A stretch of 53,007 bases of DNA from Streptosporangiales bacterium (GTDB lineage Bacteria; Actinomycetota; Actinomycetes; Streptosporangiales; WHSR01), in NCBI GenBank assembly GCA_009379995.1, contig WHSR01000028.1:1-53007 (forward strand), read 5' to 3'. The notes beneath the pieces were generated by a model. The model ran no database searches. It was not told the DNA's origin and saw only the letters and a list, made by a program, of their open reading frames with translations. The translations under genes were made by a program, and so were the position numbers. How positions within the stretch are numbered: position 1 is the stretch's first letter; each line of letters begins with the position of its first letter. Shown in pieces: positions 25,587-32,416 of this stretch.

Positions 25587-26108
25587 GCCCTCCGCCCGCC
25601 TGGCGTCCCACTCCCCCGCCGTGATCGCGTACCGGCGCTGCCGCTCACCCCACAGGAAGCGGTCGCCCAGGTAGCGCATGCCGACCTTGCCGAGCACCCG
25701 CTGCGAGGCGAGGTTGGCGGCCTGGACGAGCGCCCGTACGAGCGGCGCGTGCAGGTCCTCGAAGCCGCAGCGCAGGGAGGCCGCGGCGATCTCGGTGGCC
25801 AGGCCCCGGCCCCACCACTGCGGTGCGAGCAGATAGCCGAGGTCCGGCTCGCCCTCGAATTCCTGCAGCCCGCACAGCCCGACGAAGGACTCCGTGTCCC
25901 TGTCGAGAACTACGCACTTGCCGTAGCCGTGCTCGTCCCAGTGCGCGAGGTCGTGGCTGAACCGCTCGGCAGCGGATCTGGAGGTGAGCGGACCGCCGAC
26001 GTAGCGCATGACCTCGGGGTCCTGGCGGAGGTCGCGAACCTTCTCCTCGTCCGCGACGGCCGGCCGGCGGTAGAGAAGCCGAGGCGACCGTGGCAGGCGA
26101 TCGTCCAT
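25548..26108 (-). CDS. GNAT family N-acetyltransferase (RimJ/RimL-like)
   Basis: A 186-residue acetyltransferase. It begins with a RimJ-type LLYRRPAVADEEKVRDLRQD and carries the acetyl-CoA loop region LLAPQWWGRGLATEIAAASL and a C-terminal ASQRVLGKVGMRYLGDRFLW. Members acetylate protein N-termini, amino sugars or small amines; the substrate here is unknown. The start at ATG 26108 is chosen because sequence upstream of it is not family-like. The divergent aldo/keto reductase starts 36 bases away. The last codons overlap the DUF3043 gene. Confidence 0.85.
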   Translation of the reverse strand: MDDRLPRSPRLLYRRPAVADEEKVRDLRQDPEVMRYVGGPLTSRSAAERFSHDLAHWDEHGYGKCVVLDRDTESFVGLCGLQEFEGEPDLGYLLAPQWWGRGLATEIAAASLRCGFEDLHAPLVRALVQAANLASQRVLGKVGMRYLGDRFLWGERQRRYAITAGEWDARRAEGSDLLADLDARWR

Positions 26109-26131
26109 GCGTACCAATCTCACCCCATCAT

Positions 26132-26137
26132 TAGCCT
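26132..26137 (+). promoter_or_regulatory. Leaderless -10 element for the aldo/keto reductase
   Basis: TAGCCT, seven bases before the ATG at 26145, in a 36-base divergent gap. Confidence 0.45.
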
Positions 26138-26144
26138 CGAGACC

Positions 26145-27146
26145 ATGGAGTTCCGACACCTCGGCGGAAGCGGCCTGATGGTCAGCGAGATCGCCTACGG
26201 TAACTGGCTCACCCACGGCTCGCAGGTGGAAGAGGAGCAGGCGCGCGCCTGCGTCCACGCGGCGCTCGACGAGGGCGTCACCACGTTCGACACCGCAGAC
26301 GTCTACGCCGGAACCCGAGCCGAGGAGATCCTCGGTCGGATTCTGAAGGGTCATCGGCGCGAGTCCGTCGAGCTTTCCACCAAGGTCTACTGGCCGACCG
26401 GCCCGGGCCCCAACGACCGTGGCCTGTCCCGAAAACACATCAGGGAGGCGGTCGAAGGGTCGCTGCGCCGGCTGCAGACCGAATATATCGACCTCTTCCA
26501 GGCACACCGGTACGACTTCGAGACCCCACTCGAGGAGACCTTGCGCGCCCTCGACGACCTGGTACGGCAGGGCAAGGTGCTCTACGTGGGCGTATCCGAA
26601 TGGACGGCGGATCAGATCGAGGGGGCGCTGGAATTCGCCGACGCGATGGGCTTCGACCGCATCATCTCGAACCAGCCCCAGTACTCGATGCTGTGGCGGG
26701 TGATCGAGCAGCAGGTCGTGCCGTTGTGCGAGAAGGAGGGCGTCGGCCAGATCGTCTTTTCGCCGATCGGCCAGGGGGCGCTCACCGGGAAATACCGGGT
26801 GGGCCAGGCTCCGCCCGCGGGATCCCGGGCGACCGACGAGAAGGGCGGGGCGGCCTTCATCCGCCGGTTCATGCGGGACGACGTGCTGGAGCGGGTGCAG
26901 CGGCTGGTACCCCTCGCGGAGGGGGCCGGACTCAGCCTCGCGCAGCTCGCGGTCGCCTGGACGCTGCAGAATCCGAACGTCTCCGCGGCCATCGTCGGGG
27001 CATCCCGGCCGGAGCAGGTCCGGGAGAACGCGGCAGCCTCCGGGGTGCGGCTCGACGGCGAACTGCTGCGCCGCATCGACGAGGCGCTCGATCCCGTCGT
27101 GGAACGCGATCCCGGCAAGACCGTCAGCCCGCCGCGCCGGCCCTAG
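26145..27146 (+). CDS. Aldo/keto reductase (KvBeta/YghZ-like)
   Basis: A 333-residue TIM-barrel oxidoreductase, near the usual length of the potassium-channel-beta/YghZ branch. The catalytic tetrad is visible: Asp and Tyr in DTADVYAGTRAEE, Lys in LSTKVYWP and His in FQAHRYD. The NADPH-binding GASRPEQVRENAAA lies near the C-terminus. It reduces aldehydes or ketones; the substrate is unknown. Start ATG 26145 is chosen because the family begins with MEFRHLGGSG, although the frame is open far upstream as a shadow of the GNAT gene. Confidence 0.9.
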   Translation: MEFRHLGGSGLMVSEIAYGNWLTHGSQVEEEQARACVHAALDEGVTTFDTADVYAGTRAEEILGRILKGHRRESVELSTKVYWPTGPGPNDRGLSRKHIREAVEGSLRRLQTEYIDLFQAHRYDFETPLEETLRALDDLVRQGKVLYVGVSEWTADQIEGALEFADAMGFDRIISNQPQYSMLWRVIEQQVVPLCEKEGVGQIVFSPIGQGALTGKYRVGQAPPAGSRATDEKGGAAFIRRFMRDDVLERVQRLVPLAEGAGLSLAQLAVAWTLQNPNVSAAIVGASRPEQVRENAAASGVRLDGELLRRIDEALDPVVERDPGKTVSPPRRP

Positions 27147-27150
27147 ACGC

Positions 27151-27360
27151 TCACTCCTCCGGGTGGAGGCTCATCGGGCCGTACGCGACCTCGCCGTTGT
27201 CCAGCAGGCTGACCTGGTCCACGCCGGCATCGAGCAGCTCCCGCCAGGTCTCCCCCAGCCAGGTCTCGGCATCGCCCTGGGTGAGGAAGCTCTCGGCGGA
27301 CAAGCCCTCCGGCTCCACCTGGTTACCGTCGGCGTCCTCGCAACGCCAGCTCCATGCCAT
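27151..27360 (-). CDS. Small conserved actinobacterial protein, unknown function
   Basis: A 69-residue acidic protein (WSWRCEDADGNQVEP, then AETWLGETWRELLDAGVDQV and YGPMSLHPEE). I recognise the pattern as a small protein common in actinobacteria, but no function is known to me. It has no membrane segment and is rich in Trp and Glu. It is convergent with the aldo/keto reductase four bases away and divergent from cobU. The gap to cobU is 83 bases. Confidence 0.75.
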   Translation of the reverse strand: MAWSWRCEDADGNQVEPEGLSAESFLTQGDAETWLGETWRELLDAGVDQVSLLDNGEVAYGPMSLHPEE

Positions 27361-27443
27361 CGGGTGCCTCCACTGGTCTCGGTACTCCTGGGCGCATCCC
27401 GGATCGCACCCGGTCAGAGAGGCGAGACTAGTATCCGGCGCGG

Positions 27444-28538
27444 ATGGATGTGAGGCTGCTCGGCACCGCGGGCCCGCTCGGCTGGCCCGCCGAAGGCTGT
27501 GGGTGTGCCTCCTGCGGGCGGCTGCGGGCCGCCGACGCGGGTCGTGCGCCCACCGCCCTCCTCGTCGACGGGGCGTTTCGGCTCGGCGAAGGGCGTGTTC
27601 CCGCCGGGTACCAGGTCCGGCCGCTACCCGGAACCCCGTCCGCGCACGACGTCACCGGGCCGGACGGCGCTCGGATGCTGTGCGCCGCTCCGGGCCCGCT
27701 CCCTGGCTCGGCCCTGGACTGGGTGGCCCGCGCTGGGGCCGCGTACGACCTCGCCTTCCTCGACCTGGTCGCGGCCCCGGAACAGCTCGGCGAACTGCGG
27801 CGGCTCGGCGCGGTGGGGCCCGCGACCACGGTAGTCGCGGTACACGTGGACCACCGCGCTCCCTCGCCGCACGAGCTCGACCGAAGGCTGTCCTTTTGGG
27901 GCGCCGGACTCGTACCGGACGGCACCGTCGTGTCCTCGGCCGACCCGCCCGTCCCTCGGCCCAGCGCCCCGTACCGCGTCCTCGTGCTCGGTGGGGCCCG
28001 TTCGGGCAAATCCGAGGAGGCCGAACGCCGGCTCGCCGGCGAACCGACCGTGACCTACGTCGCGGCCGGCGGAGCCGGCGCTGGGCGTCCCGACGACCCC
28101 GAGTGGCGGGCCAGGATCGCGGCACACCGGGCCCGCCGTCCATCCGGCTGGCGCACGGTGGAGACGACCGACCTCGCGGCGGTCGTGCGCGAGACCGGCG
28201 ACCCGCTGCTCGTCGACGGCCTGGGTACCTGGCTCGCCGCGGTCCTGGACGAATGCGGCGCCTGGGACACCGACGCCCCGGCGCAGGCCACCCCGTCCCA
28301 GGCCGAGGCGCAGGTGCGGCGCCGCGTCGAGGAACTCGTGGCCGCCTGGCGGGCGACGCGTCGGTACGTCGTGGCAGTGACCGACGAGGTGGGGAGCGGG
28401 GTCGTCCCGGAGACCCGGAGCGGGCGACGATTCCGGGACGAGCTGGGGGGGCTCAACCAGCGCCTCGCCGCGGAATCCGAGGAGGCCACCCTCGTGGTGG
28501 CCGGCCGCGTGCTCCCCCTGCCGCCCCCTTGGCCTTGA
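27444..28538 (+). CDS. cobU: Adenosylcobinamide kinase / cobinamide-phosphate guanylyltransferase with N-terminal degenerate MBL-like domain
   Basis: A 364-residue fusion. The C-terminal part (about 178-364) is CobU/CobP: P-loop GGARSGKS (183-190), the GMP-acceptor-histidine region IAAHRARRPSGW and the ending VTDEVGSGVVPE. It phosphorylates adenosylcobinamide and adds GMP in cobalamin assembly. The N-terminal 170 residues begin MDVRLLGTAGPLGWP, followed by a CGCASC cluster, like metallo-beta-lactamase-fold proteins, but the HxHxDH metal motif is missing. TAGTAT nine bases before the ATG suggests a leaderless start. The stop codon lies inside a dispersed repeat. Confidence 0.88.
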   Translation: MDVRLLGTAGPLGWPAEGCGCASCGRLRAADAGRAPTALLVDGAFRLGEGRVPAGYQVRPLPGTPSAHDVTGPDGARMLCAAPGPLPGSALDWVARAGAAYDLAFLDLVAAPEQLGELRRLGAVGPATTVVAVHVDHRAPSPHELDRRLSFWGAGLVPDGTVVSSADPPVPRPSAPYRVLVLGGARSGKSEEAERRLAGEPTVTYVAAGGAGAGRPDDPEWRARIAAHRARRPSGWRTVETTDLAAVVRETGDPLLVDGLGTWLAAVLDECGAWDTDAPAQATPSQAEAQVRRRVEELVAAWRATRRYVVAVTDEVGSGVVPETRSGRRFRDELGGLNQRLAAESEEATLVVAGRVLPLPPPWP

Positions 28539-28562
28539 ATTTCTGCAAGATCACGGCCAAGG
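28527..28562. repeat. Copy 2 of the dispersed element: half unit inside an 8-base inverted repeat
   Basis: Positions 28535-28556 are identical to the right arm of the palindrome at 44331-44352, and identity extends to 28560 against 44293-44318 read in reverse. Here there is no second arm. Instead CCTTGGCC (28527-28534) and GGCCAAGG (28555-28562) flank the half unit as a new inverted repeat. The cobU TGA stop (28536-28538) lies within it. Confidence 0.85.
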
Positions 28563-28582
28563 AGGGGCGCCCAGGGGTCCGA

Positions 28583-28588
28583 TAGCCT
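28583..28588 (+). promoter_or_regulatory. Leaderless -10 element for cobS
   Basis: TAGCCT, seven bases before the GTG start. It separates cobS transcription from cobU and lies just downstream of the repeat element. Confidence 0.45.
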
Positions 28589-28595
28589 TCGCGCC

Positions 28596-29369
28596 GTGAC
28601 CTTGGACGGCCTGCGGCTCTCGCTCGGCCTGCTCACCATCGTGCCGGTGCGTAGTCCCCGGCCGGACCGGAGGGTCGCCGGCCGGGCGATCGTCTGGGCA
28701 CCGGCCGTTGGACTGATGCTCGGGCTGGCCGCCGCCGCGGTGCTCGTGCTCGCGGACCGCGGCGCGAACCTCGGATCCCTGCTGCCCGCCGCCCTCGCCG
28801 TCGCGACGCTTGCCCTGCTCACCCGGGGCCTGCATCTGGACGGGCTCGCCGACCTGGCCGACGGCCTGGGCGGCGGCCGCCGGGCCGACGAGGCGCTGCG
28901 GGTGATGAAGAACTCGGACATCGGGCCGTTCGGGGTCGTCACGCTGGTGCTCGTGATCGTCATCCAGGTGGCCGCACTGGAGCGGGCGACCTCGCTGGGC
29001 CACGGCGCGACAGCTGTCGTCGTCGCCGCCGTCACCGGACGGCTCGCCGCCACCTGGGGGTGTCGGGCCGGAGTGCCGGCGGCCCGGCGTGACGGCCTGG
29101 GCGCACTGGTGGCCGGCACCATACGCCTGCCGGTGGCCGTCATCCTGACCGCCGGAGCGCTGGCCGCGGCCGTTCCGTTCGGGGTGGTTTCCGCCTTCGC
29201 CGTCGTCGTCGGCCTTCTCGCCGCGGCCGGGCTGCAGTACCACGCCGTACGACGGCTGGGTGGCATCACCGGGGACGTCCTCGGCGGGCTGGTCGAGGTC
29301 GCCACCACGGCCGCCCTGGTGGTCATGGCTACCGGGATCGGGTGGGCGCTCGTTCCCGTAGCGCGTTGA
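28596..29369 (+). CDS. cobS: Adenosylcobinamide-GDP ribazoletransferase (cobalamin synthase)
   Basis: A 257-residue integral membrane enzyme with about six hydrophobic segments. The signature LHLDGLADLADGLGGGRRAD (residues about 76-95), with its acidic Mg2+-binding residues, and NSDIGPFGV are diagnostic for CobS. It joins alpha-ribazole phosphate to adenosylcobinamide-GDP at the membrane. GTG 28596 lies seven bases after TAGCCT. A cobT gene, present beside cobS in M. tuberculosis, is absent here. The 3' end overlaps the convergent DUF1648 gene by 41 bases. Confidence 0.93.
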   Translation: MTLDGLRLSLGLLTIVPVRSPRPDRRVAGRAIVWAPAVGLMLGLAAAAVLVLADRGANLGSLLPAALAVATLALLTRGLHLDGLADLADGLGGGRRADEALRVMKNSDIGPFGVVTLVLVIVIQVAALERATSLGHGATAVVVAAVTGRLAATWGCRAGVPAARRDGLGALVAGTIRLPVAVILTAGALAAAVPFGVVSAFAVVVGLLAAAGLQYHAVRRLGGITGDVLGGLVEVATTAALVVMATGIGWALVPVAR

Positions 29370-30294
29370 GCAACCCAGCGCCCCGCTCGGCGTCGTCGAC
29401 GCTGACCGCGAACTGGCCGCCACCCAGGTACTCGACGACGAGGCAAGGACCGCTACGCACCATCAAGGTGGCCTTGCCCGGCAGGCCGCGGTAGCCCCAG
29501 CCTCCGTACGCCGTGGCCGGCCGGTCCTCGACCCACGCCGCCCGGATCTTCCGCAGCGGTATGAGCCTCGCCGGCCAGCCCCAGAGCCCGACCCCTAGGC
29601 GCAGCCCTCGCTCGTCCACGATGACCCGGACCGTCGATATGGCGACGACGGCTGCCCCCACGGCCGCGGCGACCGCCGCGCTCGGCGGGGTGAACCAGGC
29701 AAGTACCGCGGCGACCGCCAGCCCAGCGGCGCCACCGCCAGCCAGCCATCCGTTGGTGACCCGGGATACCCAGACCGGGCGCTCGCCCGGCCGCAGATCC
29801 ACCCCGGGCAGCCGGCGCTGCTCCGCGGCGCTGGGGAAGCCCGCACGGTCGATCCACCAGCCGAGCGCACCGAGCCCGACGGCGGCGAGAAAGACGGGTC
29901 CCACGAGCACCGGCTCCAGGTGCCGGGCGTCCTCCCAGCTGGCGCGGTCCAGGTTGGCGTACACCGTGACGCCCTGGGCCGACACCGCCATGCCGCCGAC
30001 GAACCCGAGGATGGCGGCGTACCACCCGTGGAGCCGGCCCGTGCGCCGCCGCTGCGCGGCCGCGGTGGCGAACAGAAGTGCGCAGATCCCGATCCAGATC
30101 GCCGCCAACCCCGCCACCGAGGTGACGAAGCCCATCGCGTCGTCGGGTCGCCCGCCGGGGCCCCAGTGGGTCGCCACCGGATCGGGCAGCCGGTCGCGGA
30201 GGAGAAGCGGCGGCACCAGCAACCCAGCCAGGACCACGATCGCCCAAGCACCCGCCGACGCACCTGTGCGGGCGGCTGTACGGCGGGGCCTCAC
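29329..30294 (-). CDS. DUF1648-domain membrane protein, partner of a GntR regulator
   Basis: A 321-residue membrane protein. The N-terminal region with LPDPVATHWGPGGRPDDAMG is the DUF1648 signature, and there are about six hydrophobic segments. The C-terminal ~90 residues look like a cytoplasmic beta-rich domain (RVIVDERGLRLGVGLWGWPA). The GTG start overlaps the stop of the GntR gene (GTGA), as in YtrA-type two-gene modules. Function is unknown; such modules are often linked to cell-envelope or antibiotic stress. Confidence 0.78.
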   Translation of the reverse strand: MRPRRTAARTGASAGAWAIVVLAGLLVPPLLLRDRLPDPVATHWGPGGRPDDAMGFVTSVAGLAAIWIGICALLFATAAAQRRRTGRLHGWYAAILGFVGGMAVSAQGVTVYANLDRASWEDARHLEPVLVGPVFLAAVGLGALGWWIDRAGFPSAAEQRRLPGVDLRPGERPVWVSRVTNGWLAGGGAAGLAVAAVLAWFTPPSAAVAAAVGAAVVAISTVRVIVDERGLRLGVGLWGWPARLIPLRKIRAAWVEDRPATAYGGWGYRGLPGKATLMVRSGPCLVVEYLGGGQFAVSVDDAERGAGLLNALRERAPTRSR

Positions 30295-30638
30295 GGCATT
30301 CCCCGGATGAGCTCGACGAGGTCGGTGCGCCCATAGCCGTACCGCTCGGCCTCTCGCAGCAGCGCGCGCGCCTGCTCGACCATCGCGCTGCGGGGAGCCG
30401 CGTCGGCGGCGACCCGGACTCCCCGACCGCGGCGGAACTCGAGCAGCCCTTCGTCCCGGAGCGTGCGAAGCGCGCGGAGCACCGTGTTCGCGTTCACCTG
30501 CAAGGCGGCGGCGAGGTCGCGGGCGGTCGGCAGCCGCTCGCCGGCCGCGTACTCCCCCTCGGCGATGGCCCGGCGCAGCGCCGCGGCCACCTGCTCGTGC
30601 AGCGGGCGCTGATCCGAAACGTCCAGCCGAAGCAACAT
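30291..30638 (-). CDS. GntR-family regulator, YtrA subfamily
   Basis: A 115-residue short GntR protein. The winged helix-turn-helix spans about residues 10-75 (PLHEQVAAALRRAIAEGEYA; LPTARDLAAALQVNANTVLR), with only a short C-terminal helix pair. This size is typical of the YtrA branch, which usually represses its own operon. Start ATG 30638 is preferred, giving the family-like MLLRLDVSDQRP; an ATG at 30665 would add nine residues. The co-transcribed DUF1648 gene follows with overlapping codons. Confidence 0.85.
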   Translation of the reverse strand: MLLRLDVSDQRPLHEQVAAALRRAIAEGEYAAGERLPTARDLAAALQVNANTVLRALRTLRDEGLLEFRRGRGVRVAADAAPRSAMVEQARALLREAERYGYGRTDLVELIRGMP

Positions 30639-30662
30639 GATGCTACTGATGCTAGCACTATA
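30639..30662. promoter_or_regulatory. Probable autoregulatory operator and promoter of the GntR gene
   Basis: The dyad TGCTA (30641-30645), 7 bases, TAGCA (30653-30657) lies directly before the GntR start and contains the palindrome TGCTAGCA (30650-30657). On the minus strand TAGCATCA occurs twice in tandem, and TATAGT (30662-30657) is a possible -10. YtrA-type regulators commonly bind such sites at their own promoter. Confidence 0.45.
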
Positions 30663-30701
30663 CACGCACTGAGCGGTGGCCCGAAGAAACGGGGTCCCGC
30701 C

Positions 30702-31250
30702 TCAGGATCGAGAGGCGGGCCCACGGAGCGCGTCGACGATGGCCGCGGCTACCTGCTCGGGTGTGACGTCGTCGACGTCGACGACGTGGTCCGCGACCTC
30801 CAGGTACAGCGGCTCGCGCCCCTCGTACAGCCTGCGCAGCGCCCCCTCGGGATCGTCGCCGAGCCAGGGGCGATCCCCTCCCCGGCCCACCCGCTGGACG
30901 AGCGTGTCGATTCGGGCGCGCAGCCACACCACGAACCCGGCCTCGCGCAGCCGTCGCCGGTCGTCCGCGCGGGTCACGATCCCGCCGGCCACGTCCACGA
31001 TCACCGGCGGTGCCACCCGCAGCCCCTCCGTCAGCGCCGCGGACTCCGCGTCGCGGAGCTTCCCCTCACCGTGGTGGTTGAGCAGCTCCCGAGCCGCGAT
31101 CCCGGTCGCCTTCTTGACCAACAGGTCGTTGTCGAGAAACGGCCATCCGGTCATCCGGGCCAGGGCCGTGCCGACCGAGGTCTTGCCCGCGCCCATCATG
31201 CCGACGAGCAGCACCCGGGCCGCGGGAATGTCCGCACGGGCCTGCGTCAT
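30702..31250 (-). CDS. Shikimate-kinase-like P-loop kinase
   Basis: A 182-residue P-loop kinase of the shikimate kinase fold. It has Walker A GMMGAGKTS (17-25, Lys23), the substrate Asp motif DND (40-42), a VAGGIV segment in place of the usual GGG, and a lid with RPWL. The FRxxE element is altered to LRDAE. It resembles AroK, but the changes suggest a paralog that may act on another substrate. Its start overlaps the gcvT stop by four bases, an unusual partner for an aromatic-biosynthesis gene. Confidence 0.78.
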   Translation of the reverse strand: MTQARADIPAARVLLVGMMGAGKTSVGTALARMTGWPFLDNDLLVKKATGIAARELLNHHGEGKLRDAESAALTEGLRVAPPVIVDVAGGIVTRADDRRRLREAGFVVWLRARIDTLVQRVGRGGDRPWLGDDPEGALRRLYEGREPLYLEVADHVVDVDDVTPEQVAAAIVDALRGPASRS

Positions 31251-32365
31251 TTCGTCGTCACCCGCACGAACGGCGGCTTCACCACCCGCATCGCGCGGGA
31301 TCGCCCACGAACGTCCACCCTGACCTCGTCCCCCTCGCCGAGCGGCTGGTCAAGGAGCGCGAAGCCGATGCCGACCTGCCTGGTCGGCGAGAACGTCCCG
31401 CTGGTCACCTCACCGACCCACCGGTCCGAGAAATCGGAGACGCTCATGTGCGGGCGCGGGATCCCGCGGTCGATGGCCTCGATGCCCCACAGCCGCCGCC
31501 GCGCACCCTGCTCGCGCTCGGCGACGAGCACGTCGCGACCCCAGAAGCTGGGTTTCTTCCACCCCACGGCCCAGGCCAGACGCGCCTGCACCGGGGTGAC
31601 CGCGAGGGAGATGTCCTGGCCGTGCAGGGGGTAGCCGGCCTCGGTACGTAGCGTGTCGCGCGCCCCGAGGCCGCACGGCAGGGCGCCGAACTCCGACCCG
31701 GCGTCGAGGAGGGCGTCCCACAGCGCCGTAGCGTCGCCGGCCTCCAGGACGACCTCGTAGCCGTGTTCGCCGGTGTAGCCGGTCCGGCACACCACCAGCG
31801 TCGTACCTCGCCAGGCCGTCTCCAGGAACGACATGTACGGGTGGCCGGACGGCAGGCCCAGCTTCGTCAGCAGTTCCGCGCTCTCCGGCCCCTGCACGGC
31901 AATCGTCGCGTAGCGCTCGTGCACGTCGGCCACCTGCACGCCCGCCGGAGCCGCGTCGGCGAGCCGGGTGACGATCTCATCGGTGTTGGCCGCGTTGGGC
32001 ACCAGGAAGACCTCGTCGTCCCCGTACAGGTAGGCGATGAGGTCGTCGACGATGCCGCCCGTGGCGTCGTCGCAGCACAGGGTGTACTGCGCCCCGCCAG
32101 GGCCGATCTTCGCGAGGTCGTTGGCGAGGGCGCCGTTGACGTACTCCGCCGCGCCCGACCCGGTGATGCGTACCTTCCCGAGGTGGCTCACGTCGAAGAT
32201 GCCCACGGCGGTACGCACCGCGGTGTGCTCCTTGATCACCCCGCTCTCCCGGTAGTCCACCGGCATCTCCCAGCCGGCGAAGGGAGCCATCCTGCCGCCG
32301 AGGGCGAGGTGGCGGTCGTGCAGCGGGGAGCGGCGGTGCTCGCCGTCTTCGGTGCTCTCGTCCAT
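31247..32365 (-). CDS. gcvT: Aminomethyltransferase, glycine cleavage system T protein
   Basis: A 372-residue protein of the GcvT family. It opens with SPLHDRHLALGGRMAPFAGW and EMPVDY, the family's hallmark, with DVSHLGKVRITG next, and a GcvT C-terminal barrel that includes YTGEHGYEV and FSPTRQVGIGFALL. It transfers the methylene group from aminomethyl-lipoyl H protein to tetrahydrofolate. H and P protein genes are not in the window. The ATG at 32365 lies seven bases after a TACGGT -10-like element, which suggests a leaderless message. It is divergent from pepA. Confidence 0.92.
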   Translation of the reverse strand: MDESTEDGEHRRSPLHDRHLALGGRMAPFAGWEMPVDYRESGVIKEHTAVRTAVGIFDVSHLGKVRITGSGAAEYVNGALANDLAKIGPGGAQYTLCCDDATGGIVDDLIAYLYGDDEVFLVPNAANTDEIVTRLADAAPAGVQVADVHERYATIAVQGPESAELLTKLGLPSGHPYMSFLETAWRGTTLVVCRTGYTGEHGYEVVLEAGDATALWDALLDAGSEFGALPCGLGARDTLRTEAGYPLHGQDISLAVTPVQARLAWAVGWKKPSFWGRDVLVAEREQGARRRLWGIEAIDRGIPRPHMSVSDFSDRWVGEVTSGTFSPTRQVGIGFALLDQPLGEGDEVRVDVRGRSRAMRVVKPPFVRVTTK

Positions 32366-32416
32366 GAACGCGACCGTACCGGCCGCGCGGCCGGAAATGG
32401 GCACTAGCATCGGCCC
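32366..32416. promoter_or_regulatory. Divergent gcvT/pepA promoter region with a 16-base palindrome
   Basis: Fifty-one bases separate the two starts. TACGGT on the minus strand (32378-32373) serves gcvT, and TAGCAT (32405-32410), six bases before GTG, serves pepA. Between them lies the perfect palindrome CCGGCCGCGCGGCCGG (32379-32394), which could bind a shared regulator or simply be a structure. Confidence 0.5.

Noticed and set aside
27361..27443. A cobalamin riboswitch before cobU
   Set aside because: The 83-base gap is too short for one and has no B12-box-like segment; a leaderless start also leaves no leader.
26600..28585. A 661-codon frame overlapping the aldo/keto reductase and cobU
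   Set aside because: It is a +1 shadow of two good genes and ends in the dispersed repeat.
32366..32416. A glycine riboswitch before gcvT
   Set aside because: Only 51 bases separate the divergent starts, and the likely message has almost no leader.
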